From: JAUVKA01 sp964465145
Lineage (GTDB): Bacteria; Bacteroidota; Bacteroidia; Bacteroidales; UBA12481
Length of the DNA stretch: 54,515 nt
Direction: 5' to 3'
NCBI GenBank assembly: GCA_964465145.1
Contig: CAYXJR010000019.1
Span: 1 to 54,515 of the forward strand
A program made the position numbers and the translations under genes. Position 1 is the first letter of the stretch; every line of letters starts with the position of its first letter. Shown piece after piece: positions 28,151 through 35,530 of the stretch. The notes under the pieces are model-generated. The model was not told where the DNA came from. It saw only the letters and a list, made by a program, of their open reading frames with translations, and did not search any database.

Positions 28151-28843
28151 TTATTCAGTATTCTTAAGCTTGGCCCTGGCAATATACTTGTCAATTTGCC
28201 TGCTTTCATTGGAATCAGGATAATCAACTTTAATTCGCTGGTATAGACTAAGTGCTTTTGATTTTTTGTTTTGTTGTTCAAGAAGTTCCCCCGCCTTCTG
28301 CAAATATATAGGGGTGAGGAAAATATTATCAGCTTTATTGGCAGCTTTCAGATAATACTCGATAGCCTTGTCAAAATCCTCCAGTTCAGCATAAGCATCA
28401 CCTATGGCTCCAGAGGCTATGGGTATGATCATATTATCTTTTGACTTGAACTTTTGCAGGTTATCAATGGCTTCTTCAAACTGCCCGAGCCGTAAATATG
28501 AAATCCCAGCGTAATAATGAGCTAGTTTTGCGGTTTTAGTTATTTTGTAATTATCAATGATGTCAAGAACTCCCAGGTAATTGCCATCACCATTGAGTGC
28601 GAGATTGAAAGAATCCTTTTCAAAATAGGATTCGGCCATAAAGATCTGGGCCTGGGCTTCTTTTTCTTTTGGGCCGAGAATAAACTTTTTAACACCCAGG
28701 AACCCGCCAATAAGCACAATAATAGCTATCACAATGATAGTCAATGGTTTCTGATTGTCCTCAATGGCTCTTTCTGTACGACTTAAAGCTTGCTCAACCG
28801 CCACAAGGTTTTCACCGCCATGACCTTTCTTCTTGCTAACCAT
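28151..28843 (-). CDS. Membrane-anchored TPR protein (YfgM-like)
   Basis: A 230-residue protein with a short cytoplasmic N-terminus, one membrane helix (about residues 37-56, ITIVIAIIVLIGGFLG-type), then four to five tetratricopeptide repeats to the C-terminus. The layout matches YfgM-type ancillary proteins of the Sec/periplasmic chaperone network, but Bacteroidota homologues are not characterised. A TACATTTG promoter box lies at 28876-28883. It is divergent from recF and upstream of ribH. Confidence 0.82.
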   Translation of the reverse strand: MVSKKKGHGGENLVAVEQALSRTERAIEDNQKPLTIIVIAIIVLIGGFLGVKKFILGPKEKEAQAQIFMAESYFEKDSFNLALNGDGNYLGVLDIIDNYKITKTAKLAHYYAGISYLRLGQFEEAIDNLQKFKSKDNMIIPIASGAIGDAYAELEDFDKAIEYYLKAANKADNIFLTPIYLQKAGELLEQQNKKSKALSLYQRIKVDYPDSNESRQIDKYIARAKLKNTE

Positions 28844-28875
28844 ATACTTAAAATTAGGTATTCTTAAAAATCACG

Positions 28876-28883
28876 CAAATGTA
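28876..28883 (-). promoter_or_regulatory. -7 promoter box (TACATTTG) for the TPR gene
   Basis: Exact TAnnTTTG on the minus strand, about 33 bases before the ATG at 28843. Confidence 0.5.
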
Positions 28884-28936
28884 GAATATTTACTTCGGTT
28901 ATTAAAATAAAACATTGAAAAATTGGATCGGGGTTT

Positions 28937-28944
28937 TACCTTTG
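28937..28944 (+). promoter_or_regulatory. -7 promoter box (TACCTTTG) for recF
   Basis: Exact TAnnTTTG match, with a TTG about 20 bases upstream (near 28915) as a possible -33 element. The recF start is 49 bases downstream. It is divergent from the TPR gene promoter. Confidence 0.55.
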
Positions 28945-28992
28945 ACACTTATAATATCAGATAAGATAATAGATTACAAATAGGATACCCAC

Positions 28993-30108
28993 ATGCACCT
29001 GGAGAAACTTGCCCTGATGAATTTTAAAAATTACCATGAACTGGAGGTAGACCTGTCTCCACGGATTAATTGTTTTGTGGGCAACAATGGGGAAGGTAAG
29101 ACCAATTTGTTTGATTCAGTCTATTATCTTTCTTTTTGTAAATCATACTTTAATCCTGTTGATACCATGAATATCAGGCACGGGCAGGAGTTCTTTATGA
29201 TCCAGGGGGAGTTTAAAAAGAATGGGGATACAGAAAGTGTATTTTGCAGCCTTAAGAAAAATCAGAAAAAGAAATTCAAGAGAAATGATAAGGAATACGA
29301 AAAGCTATCTGAGCATATCGGCCTGATCCCTCTGGTAATGGTTTCACCGGCAGACAGCGGGCTGATCCTGGAGGGGAGCGAAGAACGCAGAAAATATCTT
29401 AATGGGGTAATCTCACAATTCGACCGGGATTACCTTAACGACCTAATCAAGTATAACAAGGTTCTTTTGCACCGTAATAAGCTATTAAAGGATTTTGTGA
29501 ATAAGCGGTATTTCGAATCTGACTCGCTGGATGTTTGGGATGTTCAACTGGTTCAACTCGGTTGCAGGATCTATGAAAGGCGTGAGGCTTTCATTCATCA
29601 ATTGCTCCCAATTTTTCAATACTATTATGATTTTATTGCCAATGGACATGAAGAGGTTGAGCTGATTTATGATTCTCAGCTTCATGGGAATGAGTTTGAT
29701 GCGATTCTGAAAGCTGCCCGTGAGAAAGACAGACTCCTGCAGTACTCTACGGTGGGTATCCATAAAGATGATCTGAAACTTATGTTGTCGGGATATCCCA
29801 TAAAAAGACAAGGTTCCCAGGGCCAGCAAAAGACTTTCCTTCTTGCATTGAAATTGGCGCAATATGATTTTCTGAAAAAGGTTAACAAGGTGAAGCCCCT
29901 CATATTATTGGATGATGTTTTTGATAAACTTGATAGTTCACGTGTAACTCAGATCATTAAACTTGTGAGTGAAGATAATTTTGGACAAATCTTTATTACT
30001 GATACCAATGAGCAGCACCTAGCCGACATTTTGGCAAAGATTCCAGTTGAGCATCGGGTATTCAAGGTGAGTAAAGGCAAGATAAACCGGATAAAAAATG
30101 GTAATTAG
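28993..30108 (+). CDS. recF: DNA replication and repair protein RecF
   Basis: A 371-residue SMC-like ATPase that helps load RecA at ssDNA-dsDNA junctions. Walker A is GNNGEGKT (residues 30-37). The ABC-type signature is in RQGSQGQQKTFLLAL, and Walker B is LILLDDVFDKLD. Length is normal. Its last 11 bases overlap the DUF721 gene, so the two are translationally coupled. dnaA and dnaN are not adjacent, which is common in Bacteroidota. Confidence 0.96.
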   Translation: MHLEKLALMNFKNYHELEVDLSPRINCFVGNNGEGKTNLFDSVYYLSFCKSYFNPVDTMNIRHGQEFFMIQGEFKKNGDTESVFCSLKKNQKKKFKRNDKEYEKLSEHIGLIPLVMVSPADSGLILEGSEERRKYLNGVISQFDRDYLNDLIKYNKVLLHRNKLLKDFVNKRYFESDSLDVWDVQLVQLGCRIYERREAFIHQLLPIFQYYYDFIANGHEEVELIYDSQLHGNEFDAILKAAREKDRLLQYSTVGIHKDDLKLMLSGYPIKRQGSQGQQKTFLLALKLAQYDFLKKVNKVKPLILLDDVFDKLDSSRVTQIIKLVSEDNFGQIFITDTNEQHLADILAKIPVEHRVFKVSKGKINRIKNGN

Positions 30109-30394
30109 ACGAACCCAAACAAGAAAACTGCAGGATGTGATCAAAGAATTCCTGCGGGAAAACAAACTCGATACACAGCTCAAGGAGAGAGAGTTAATCC
30201 GGAATTGGGAAGTAGTAACTGGAAAAATGGTGGCTAATTCAACTCACTCCATATACATCAGGAACCGCACCTTATTTGTGGAAGTTCGGTCATCCGTTGT
30301 AAAAAATGAGCTAATGATGATACGGGAGGGCCTTATTCAGGCCTTAAACTCTCGCACAGGTGCCGATCTTATAGATAAGATCGTAATAAAATGA
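30098..30394 (+). CDS. DUF721 (DciA-like) protein
   Basis: A 98-residue DUF721 protein with the family pattern W--VVG--(I/V)A-HT: here NWEVVTGKMVANSTHSIYIRNRTLFVEV. In other bacteria the DUF721 protein DciA helps load the replicative helicase. The Bacteroidota form is short and lacks the long C-terminal tail. Overlap with recF ties it to DNA replication or repair. An 8-bp-arm palindrome (30365-30382) lies inside its last codons. Confidence 0.85.
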   Translation: MVIRRTQTRKLQDVIKEFLRENKLDTQLKERELIRNWEVVTGKMVANSTHSIYIRNRTLFVEVRSSVVKNELMMIREGLIQALNSRTGADLIDKIVIK

Positions 30395-30406
30395 TATCAA
30401 TAGTGT

Positions 30407-30865
30407 TTATTTACAGCAAGAAAGAGATAGAAAAGCTCCATTCCTGTCGAATAAATCACTACGACAAAAGAAGAATTCCGCTTCAATAAGAGCATTCGTA
30501 TCACTATCAGAACCGTGAACCGCATTTGCCTCAATGGATTCAGCAAATAGTTTTCTGATCGTACCTTCTTCTGCTTTTGAAGGGTCAGTGGCACCAATAA
30601 GCTTTCTGTAACTGGCAACCGCATTTTCTTTTTCCAACACAGCAACAACGATAGGCCCGGAAGTCATGAAACTAACGAAATCAGCATAAAATGGTCGTTC
30701 ACGGTGAACACTATAAAATTCTTCTGCTTGTTTCTGACTGAGCAGTGTGGTCTTCATTCCAGCAATCCAGAATCCTGCTTTGTTGATCATTGATAATATC
30801 TCACCAGCATGGCCATTGGCCATAGCACGGGGTTTGATCATAGTAAAAGTTATATTTTCTTGCAT
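30407..30865 (-). CDS. ndk: Nucleoside diphosphate kinase
   Basis: About 152 residues, typical for Ndk. The N-terminus TFTMIKPRAM and the active-site histidine in EANAVHGSDS (residue about 120) identify it. It equalises nucleoside triphosphate pools using ATP. I chose ATG 30865 over an in-frame TTG at 30871. The gene is convergent with the DUF721 gene and has a TATTTTTG promoter box at 30886-30893. The C-terminus reads SLSCCK, slightly longer than the minimal enzyme. Confidence 0.95.
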   Translation of the reverse strand: MQENITFTMIKPRAMANGHAGEILSMINKAGFWIAGMKTTLLSQKQAEEFYSVHRERPFYADFVSFMTSGPIVVAVLEKENAVASYRKLIGATDPSKAEEGTIRKLFAESIEANAVHGSDSDTNALIEAEFFFCRSDLFDRNGAFLSLSCCK

Positions 30866-30885
30866 TTTCAATGTTTTTGTGGATG

Positions 30886-30893
30886 CAAAAATA
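30886..30893 (-). promoter_or_regulatory. -7 promoter box (TATTTTTG) for ndk
   Basis: Exact TAnnTTTG on the minus strand, about 20 bases before the ndk ATG. Confidence 0.55.
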
Positions 30894-30927
30894 AGAAAAT
30901 ACCCCTTTAGTTGGGGATGAGTTTTTC

Positions 30928-30935
30928 TATCTTTG
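30928..30935 (+). promoter_or_regulatory. -7 promoter box (TATCTTTG) for the DHH phosphoesterase gene
   Basis: Exact TAnnTTTG ending only 3 bases before the ATG at 30939. The transcript start would fall at or just inside the start codon, so the mRNA is probably leaderless, unless translation begins at a later Met. Confidence 0.5.
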
Positions 30936-30938
30936 AGG

Positions 30939-31997
30939 ATGATTACGAAGATAGAAACTCAAAAGCGCTATACTGATTTTTCGGAATCCTCCAAAAAACT
31001 ACTTCTGGACCGGATCAGTAATCCTTCCAGGGTCCTCATAATAAGTCATAAAAATCCTGATGGGGATGCAATAGGTTCAGCTTTGGGGCTGGGGCGTGTT
31101 TTGGAATCTTGTGGACATCAGGTTAAAGTATTCCTCCCGGATGATGCCCCCGACTTTCTAAAGTGGATGCCTGGATATTCGCATGTAGCTACTTATGAGC
31201 GTTCAGCAAAAAGTTTTCCTGGATTTTCGGAAGACCCGGACCTGGTGTTTTTTGTGGATTTCAATACTCCGGAAAGGCTGGGGGAAATGGCATCCGCCAT
31301 TGATAGATTAAGTGGTTTTAAGGTGCTTGTGGATCATCATCCAGGATATGATCCATTTTATGATCTTGCACTTGTCGATACTTCCCGGGGCAGTACTTCT
31401 GAGATGATATTTCTACTGTTGGAAGACATGGGGCTGCTTGAATACATTGACAAGGAGGCGGCCACCTGTCTTTACTCCGGAATTATTACAGATACACTGG
31501 GATTACAGGTTGGTAGTTCTTATCCGGAAGTTTTCCGCGTGGTTGGCCGTTTGATTGAGTCCGGTATAAAGATGCATGAGGTTTTTGACAACTTATACAG
31601 TCAGTTCAGTGCCAATAGAATGCAATTGCTGGGTTATTGTCTTGCAGAAAAACTCATACTAATGCCGGATTATAAGGTTGCATACATTTGGATTACGAAA
31701 GAGGAATTGGCAAGATTCCACCATATCAAAGGGGATACTGAAGGCTTTGTGAACTATCCATTGACTATTAAGGACATTCAATTCACAGTTCTTTTTACCG
31801 AATTGGATGGAGAGATCAAACTCTCACTAAGGTCAAAAGGCGATATCCCTGTCAATGAGTTTGCAGCCAGCTTTTTCCAGGGTGGAGGGCACCTTAATGC
31901 CGCAGGCGGCAGAAGCCAGCTGAGCATGCATGAAACCCTGGATCGTTTCGAAGAACTTGTCAAGCAATTTATGACGATTCGTTTATATCAAGAATAA
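30939..31997 (+). CDS. DHH/DHHA1 phosphoesterase, NrnA-like
   Basis: A 352-residue DHH-superfamily phosphoesterase. The DHH domain shows NPDGDAIGSALG and the name-giving VDHHPG (near residue 132). The DHHA1 domain at the C-terminus has the GGGHLNAAGG loop. NrnA-type enzymes degrade short oligonucleotides (nanoRNA) and can dephosphorylate pAp or cleave cyclic dinucleotide products. I moved the start from an in-frame TTG (30933) to ATG 30939. It is followed 9 bases later by the FKBP lipoprotein genes. Confidence 0.92.
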   Translation: MITKIETQKRYTDFSESSKKLLLDRISNPSRVLIISHKNPDGDAIGSALGLGRVLESCGHQVKVFLPDDAPDFLKWMPGYSHVATYERSAKSFPGFSEDPDLVFFVDFNTPERLGEMASAIDRLSGFKVLVDHHPGYDPFYDLALVDTSRGSTSEMIFLLLEDMGLLEYIDKEAATCLYSGIITDTLGLQVGSSYPEVFRVVGRLIESGIKMHEVFDNLYSQFSANRMQLLGYCLAEKLILMPDYKVAYIWITKEELARFHHIKGDTEGFVNYPLTIKDIQFTVLFTELDGEIKLSLRSKGDIPVNEFAASFFQGGGHLNAAGGRSQLSMHETLDRFEELVKQFMTIRLYQE

Positions 31998-32006
31998 CAA
32001 TTTAAT

Positions 32007-32564
32007 GTGAATCCCTTTCCTATGTATATCCGATTAACTATTGTCTTTTTTATTTGCCTCGTTTCCTGCCAGTCTGGTAGTCAAAATAGGGATAAACCAA
32101 CCGCACATCCAGCTTCCCGGAAAGATAGCCTGATTGAGTTTAATAAGAACCTGCTTAGACGTGACATGCAGAAAATAGATGATTATATAACCTCCAGAAG
32201 TATCAAGATGACAAAAACCGGCACGGGCTTATTCATTAAACTGGTAGTTGACCATGATGGTCAGGAAGCACAGCCTGGTGAGCAGGTTTTTTTTACTTAT
32301 AAAACGAGAACTCTTGAGGGTGATCTCCTGTATTCTTCCGACGAGCTTGGTCAACGAGAATTTATTTTGGATAAATCTGATATAGAAGCAGGATGGAATG
32401 AGGCGGCAAAATTGATGAGTCCTGCCGACAGTGCCATTGTCATTCTAGCTCCCCACCTGGCATTCGGCCATACCGGGGATGGAAACCGTGTGGCTCCAAG
32501 AGAAATACTGGTTTATGAATTGCGGCTGGATTCTGTTTATCGGGGAACAGGGAATAGGGAATAA
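32007..32564 (+). CDS. FKBP-type lipoprotein, GldI-like
   Basis: A 185-residue lipoprotein. The signal peptide ends in a lipobox-like LVSC (residue about 21). The mature part is one FKBP-type peptidyl-prolyl isomerase domain (about 75-180; GEQVFFTYKTRTLEGDLLYSS, then LAPHLAFGHTG and a final ILVYELRLDSV). Several active-site aromatics of FKBP are replaced, so activity is uncertain. It resembles GldI, which is linked to gliding in some Bacteroidota, but no other gliding genes are here. Start is GTG 32007 or ATG 32022. The last codons come from a GGGAACA-type tandem repeat. It is first of three tandem FKBP genes. Confidence 0.8.
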   Translation: MNPFPMYIRLTIVFFICLVSCQSGSQNRDKPTAHPASRKDSLIEFNKNLLRRDMQKIDDYITSRSIKMTKTGTGLFIKLVVDHDGQEAQPGEQVFFTYKTRTLEGDLLYSSDELGQREFILDKSDIEAGWNEAAKLMSPADSAIVILAPHLAFGHTGDGNRVAPREILVYELRLDSVYRGTGNRE

Positions 32565-32582
32565 GGAACAGGGAACAGGGAC
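32540..32582 (+). repeat. 7-bp tandem repeat (GGGAACA type) at the end of the GldI-like gene
   Basis: About five imperfect copies of GGGAATA/GGGAACA. They encode the C-terminal Arg-Gly-Thr-Gly-Asn-Arg-Glu and continue past the stop. A shorter related run (GGGACACGGGATGCGGGACAC) is near 34543-34563. Confidence 0.7.
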
Positions 32583-32639
32583 TTGGAATTACGAGTAGCG
32601 AATCCAAAAATTGGTTCTACTTTTGTTAAAAATTAAAGC

Positions 32640-33500
32640 ATGAAAACAATATCAATTCAATCTTTTAGTGCCGTATTGATACTTTCCCTTTTGCTTATTA
32701 GCTGTTCGGGCCATAAGGGAGAATTTCAGGAGCATTCTTCGGGGCTTAAGTACAAGTTTATTGAGATGAACCCTCGAGGCAAGACTCCTGTTAGCGGTGA
32801 TATTCTCCTTCTTTCAATAAAGTATCTCACTGAGGGTGGATTATTGGTGGATGAATCCTCTTCTTTCCGGTTACAATTAACTAAGCCGATTTACCAGGGT
32901 GACTTTTATACCGGACTGGCTATCACTCAGGTTGATGATAGTGTGCATTTTTTGCTGGATGCTGCGAATTATTATCAAAATACGCGAAAGATGGAGCTCC
33001 CTGAAGAATTTATTAAAGGTGATAAAATACTGATCCAGCTCAGACTGAAAAGTATTGTTAAGGTGGAGTCCCTGCAAACAGAACGGTTGGGAATTTATCA
33101 TACTGATGAGGAGCAGGAGATGAGGCTTCTCCTCGACTTTATTGCCAAAGCAAATGTACAGGTTGAGCCCACTGCCAGCGGGTTATATGTTGTGATACAG
33201 GAGGAGGGATCCGGCCCCCAGGTGATGCCGGGTCAATCTTTAACCGTTCATTACACTGGGAAGACTATTGATGGCAAGATTTTCGACAGCTCGGTGCCTC
33301 GTGGAAAGCCTTTGACCTTTACTCTTGGCCGGGGCGAGGTTATTCGCGGATGGGATGAAGGATTTGCTAAACTAAAAAAAGGTAGTCATGCACGCTTTAT
33401 CATTCCCTCAAGCCTGGCTTATGGAAAAGAAGGGTACGGCCAAAAAATATTACCCTTTTCAAGCCTGGTTTTTGATGTTGAACTTCTGGATTTTAAGTAG
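32640..33500 (+). CDS. Double-domain FKBP-type peptidyl-prolyl isomerase lipoprotein
   Basis: A 286-residue lipoprotein with lipobox LISC near residue 21. The N-terminal half (about 28-145) is a degenerate FKBP-like domain. The C-terminal half (about 165-285) is a canonical FKBP domain: GQSLTVHYTGKTIDGKIFDSS, GRGEVIRGWDEGFAKLKKGS, PSSLAYGKEGYG. The aromatic and Asp residues of the active site are intact, so it should catalyse prolyl isomerisation of exported proteins in the periplasm. It belongs to the tandem trio of FKBP lipoprotein genes (32007-33823). Confidence 0.92.
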   Translation: MKTISIQSFSAVLILSLLLISCSGHKGEFQEHSSGLKYKFIEMNPRGKTPVSGDILLLSIKYLTEGGLLVDESSSFRLQLTKPIYQGDFYTGLAITQVDDSVHFLLDAANYYQNTRKMELPEEFIKGDKILIQLRLKSIVKVESLQTERLGIYHTDEEQEMRLLLDFIAKANVQVEPTASGLYVVIQEEGSGPQVMPGQSLTVHYTGKTIDGKIFDSSVPRGKPLTFTLGRGEVIRGWDEGFAKLKKGSHARFIIPSSLAYGKEGYGQKILPFSSLVFDVELLDFK

Positions 33501-33515
33501 AAAAACATATAATTT

Positions 33516-33823
33516 ATGAAGAAGCCTAAAATTCAATTCCCTGTTTTTGTGTTTGTTATCAGTGTATTCACGGTTTTTGGATCAGGATGTGACAAGGAAA
33601 CTGATTTTGACAAAGAGCAGGCAGCAATCAAAGCTTATATACCTTTATTCTTGGTGCCGGAGCGGTTATCAAGGGTTGGGATGAAGGAATTTCTTATATG
33701 AAGGAAGGGGGGAAGGCCATTCTTCTGATTCCTTCAAGCCTGGCTTATGGGCCATACGGACAGAATAGTATTCCGGGCTATACTCCACTCTTGTTTGAGG
33801 TAGAATTGATAGATGTTTTTTAG
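33516..33823 (+). pseudogene. Broken third FKBP lipoprotein gene (internal deletion plus frameshift)
   Basis: The N-terminus is a lipoprotein signal with a GSGC lipobox, followed by KEQAAIKAYI, which matches the region just before an FKBP domain. At about 33640 the sequence jumps, in another frame, to the second half of the domain: FILGAGAVIKGWDEGIS, IPSSLAYGPYG, and a final LLFEVELIDVF before TAG 33821. The central 50-60 residues of the domain, including the YTG and FDSS segments, are missing. The first frame stops at 33699-33701 after 61 residues. Deletion is the simplest explanation. No functional enzyme is expected. Confidence 0.85.
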
Positions 33824-33831
33824 TCATATTT

Positions 33832-34536
33832 ATGAAAGGTGATTTATTTCTTATTCCCAGTTTTTTGGATAACACTGCCCCCGAACAGGTTCTTCCATTG
33901 GAAGTCATAAAAAAGGTTCGTTCCCTAAGGTATTTTATCGTCGAAAATGAGCGAACAGCCCGTCGGTTCCTGATCAGTCTTGGGATGAAAGAATACTTAG
34001 AAGAAATTACATTTGAGCTTCTAAACAAACATACTCGACCGGAGGTCCTCGGTGAATTTGTTCAACCTCTTCAAAATGGAATTTCAGCCGGACTCATCAC
34101 AGAAGCCGGTTGCCCGGGTGTGGCTGATCCAGGTGCGGAAATCGTAGCATTGGCCCATCAAGGGCATATCAGGGTTGTCCCTCTTACCGGCCCCTCTTCT
34201 ATCCTCCTGGCGCTTATGGCTTCCGGTTTGAATGGCCAGTGTTTTGCATTTCATGGGTATTTACCTGTAAAACAACCGGCTCGTGTCAGAAAAATCAGGG
34301 ATCTTGAAGAGCAATCCAGGAAGGAGCATATGACTCAGATTTTCATTGAAGCACCTTACAGGAATCATCAGATGTTTGCCGACTTGATATCAACATTAAA
34401 TCCTAATACAAGATTGTGTCTGGCAATAAATCTTACTGGCAGGGAAGAGAAAGTCCTTTCCATGCCGGTTGCTCAATGGGAAAAAACTAAGATTGAGTTT
34501 CAGAAACAGCCGGCGGTATTTTTGTTTCTGGCGTGA
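33832..34536 (+). CDS. Tetrapyrrole-methylase-fold SAM-dependent methyltransferase (RsmI-like)
   Basis: A 234-residue protein of the tetrapyrrole methylase superfamily, which includes RsmI (2'-O-methylation of C1402 in 16S rRNA). Motifs include LITEAGCPGVADPG and VPLTGPSSILLALMASGLN, which form the SAM pocket, and FIEAPYRNHQM. RsmI proteins are about 280 residues with an extra C-terminal domain, which is absent here. Many Bacteroidota encode both full RsmI and this shorter paralogue, so the exact substrate is open. It starts 8 bases after the broken FKBP gene. Confidence 0.82.
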   Translation: MKGDLFLIPSFLDNTAPEQVLPLEVIKKVRSLRYFIVENERTARRFLISLGMKEYLEEITFELLNKHTRPEVLGEFVQPLQNGISAGLITEAGCPGVADPGAEIVALAHQGHIRVVPLTGPSSILLALMASGLNGQCFAFHGYLPVKQPARVRKIRDLEEQSRKEHMTQIFIEAPYRNHQMFADLISTLNPNTRLCLAINLTGREEKVLSMPVAQWEKTKIEFQKQPAVFLFLA

Positions 34537-34565
34537 GTTAGAAGGGACACGGGATGCGGGACACG

Positions 34566-34624
34566 TTTGTTTTCTAACCCTCCCCCCGATCCCCTCCCTG
34601 CTGTCAGGTGAGGGGGGGGGATTT
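34566..34624. other. GC-rich inverted repeat between the methyltransferase and glycosyltransferase genes
   Basis: Runs of C (from about 34577) face runs of G (34607-34620) around CTGCTGTCAG. The strands can pair over about 8-9 bases. It lies between two convergent genes and may act as a terminator, although no T-run follows. Confidence 0.4.
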
Positions 34625-34646
34625 CATAAACTAATCAACCAATCAA

Positions 34647-35390
34647 CTATTCCCCAAAGATTTTGTATTTCGCGATTCCCCATTTCTGCAATCTGTAGGC
34701 AAAGGACGTTCCCAGAACCCCCAGTCCGTACCTGACACTTCTGGAGAATCCGATAGATGAGGCTTCTTCAAAGTATTTTGTCGGGCAGGTAATCTCTGCA
34801 ATGGGAAAGCCGGCGTAAAGGATTTGAGCCAGCATCTGGTTGTCGAAAACAAAGTCATCCGAATTGGCCGCAAAATTTATGTTGCGTAATACCTCTGCCG
34901 AAAAGGCGCGATACCCGGTATGGTATTCAGAAAGCTTCTGTTTCATCAGGATGTTCTGGAAAAGGGTAAGGATCCGGTTGGCAATATAACGCCATATGGG
35001 CATTCCCCCTCGCAATGCTCCTTTACCCAATATTCTCGATCCCAGGACTACCGGATATACTTCTGCTGCAATCAAGTGCGACATGGCCGGGATAAGTTTA
35101 GGAGTGTATTGATAATCAGGGTGAAGCATTATAACTATATCTGCTTTCATTTTAAGGGCAGTTTGATAGCAGGTTTTTTGATTTCCGCCGTAGCCCATAT
35201 TTTGCTCATGCCGAATGATGTGACGAATACCCAGCTTTTTCGCAATTTGAATAGTCTTGTCGCTACTGTCATCATCCACCAGGATCACCTCATCGACTAT
35301 GTCCATGGGGATCTCTCTGAAGGTCTGCTCCAGAGTGCGCTCTGCATTGTAGGCCGGCAATACAACAATGATTCTTTTACCGGAAATCAT
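34647..35390 (-). CDS. Family 2 glycosyltransferase, polyprenyl-phosphate sugar synthase-like
   Basis: A 247-residue GT-A fold glycosyltransferase of the DPM1/dolichyl-phosphate mannosyltransferase type. The N-terminus VVLPAYNAERTLEQT, the acidic pair in ILVDDDSSDKT, and ML-HPDYQYTP (the second metal-binding Asp) are visible. There is no membrane domain at the C-terminus. It probably transfers a sugar from a nucleotide donor to a polyprenyl-phosphate carrier for glycan or protein glycosylation. The acceptor is not evident. Monocistronic and divergent from the aconitase-type genes. Confidence 0.87.
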   Translation of the reverse strand: MISGKRIIVVLPAYNAERTLEQTFREIPMDIVDEVILVDDDSSDKTIQIAKKLGIRHIIRHEQNMGYGGNQKTCYQTALKMKADIVIMLHPDYQYTPKLIPAMSHLIAAEVYPVVLGSRILGKGALRGGMPIWRYIANRILTLFQNILMKQKLSEYHTGYRAFSAEVLRNINFAANSDDFVFDNQMLAQILYAGFPIAEITCPTKYFEEASSIGFSRSVRYGLGVLGTSFAYRLQKWGIAKYKIFGE

Positions 35391-35530
35391 AATAACTGTT
35401 CAGTTGATAGGTTTTTGATCAAAGAATTGTTTAAAAACAGTAAATTCGGATCAAATATAATTGACTTTATATCTAATTCAGAAATCAATCGATTAAAACT
35501 TAAAATAAATCATATAATCCTTTATTTATC

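Noticed and set aside
30365..30382. GATCTTAT-AG-ATAAGATC palindrome at the end of the DUF721 gene as a terminator or binding site.
   Set aside because: It lies inside coding sequence, the loop is 2 bases and no T-run follows on either side.
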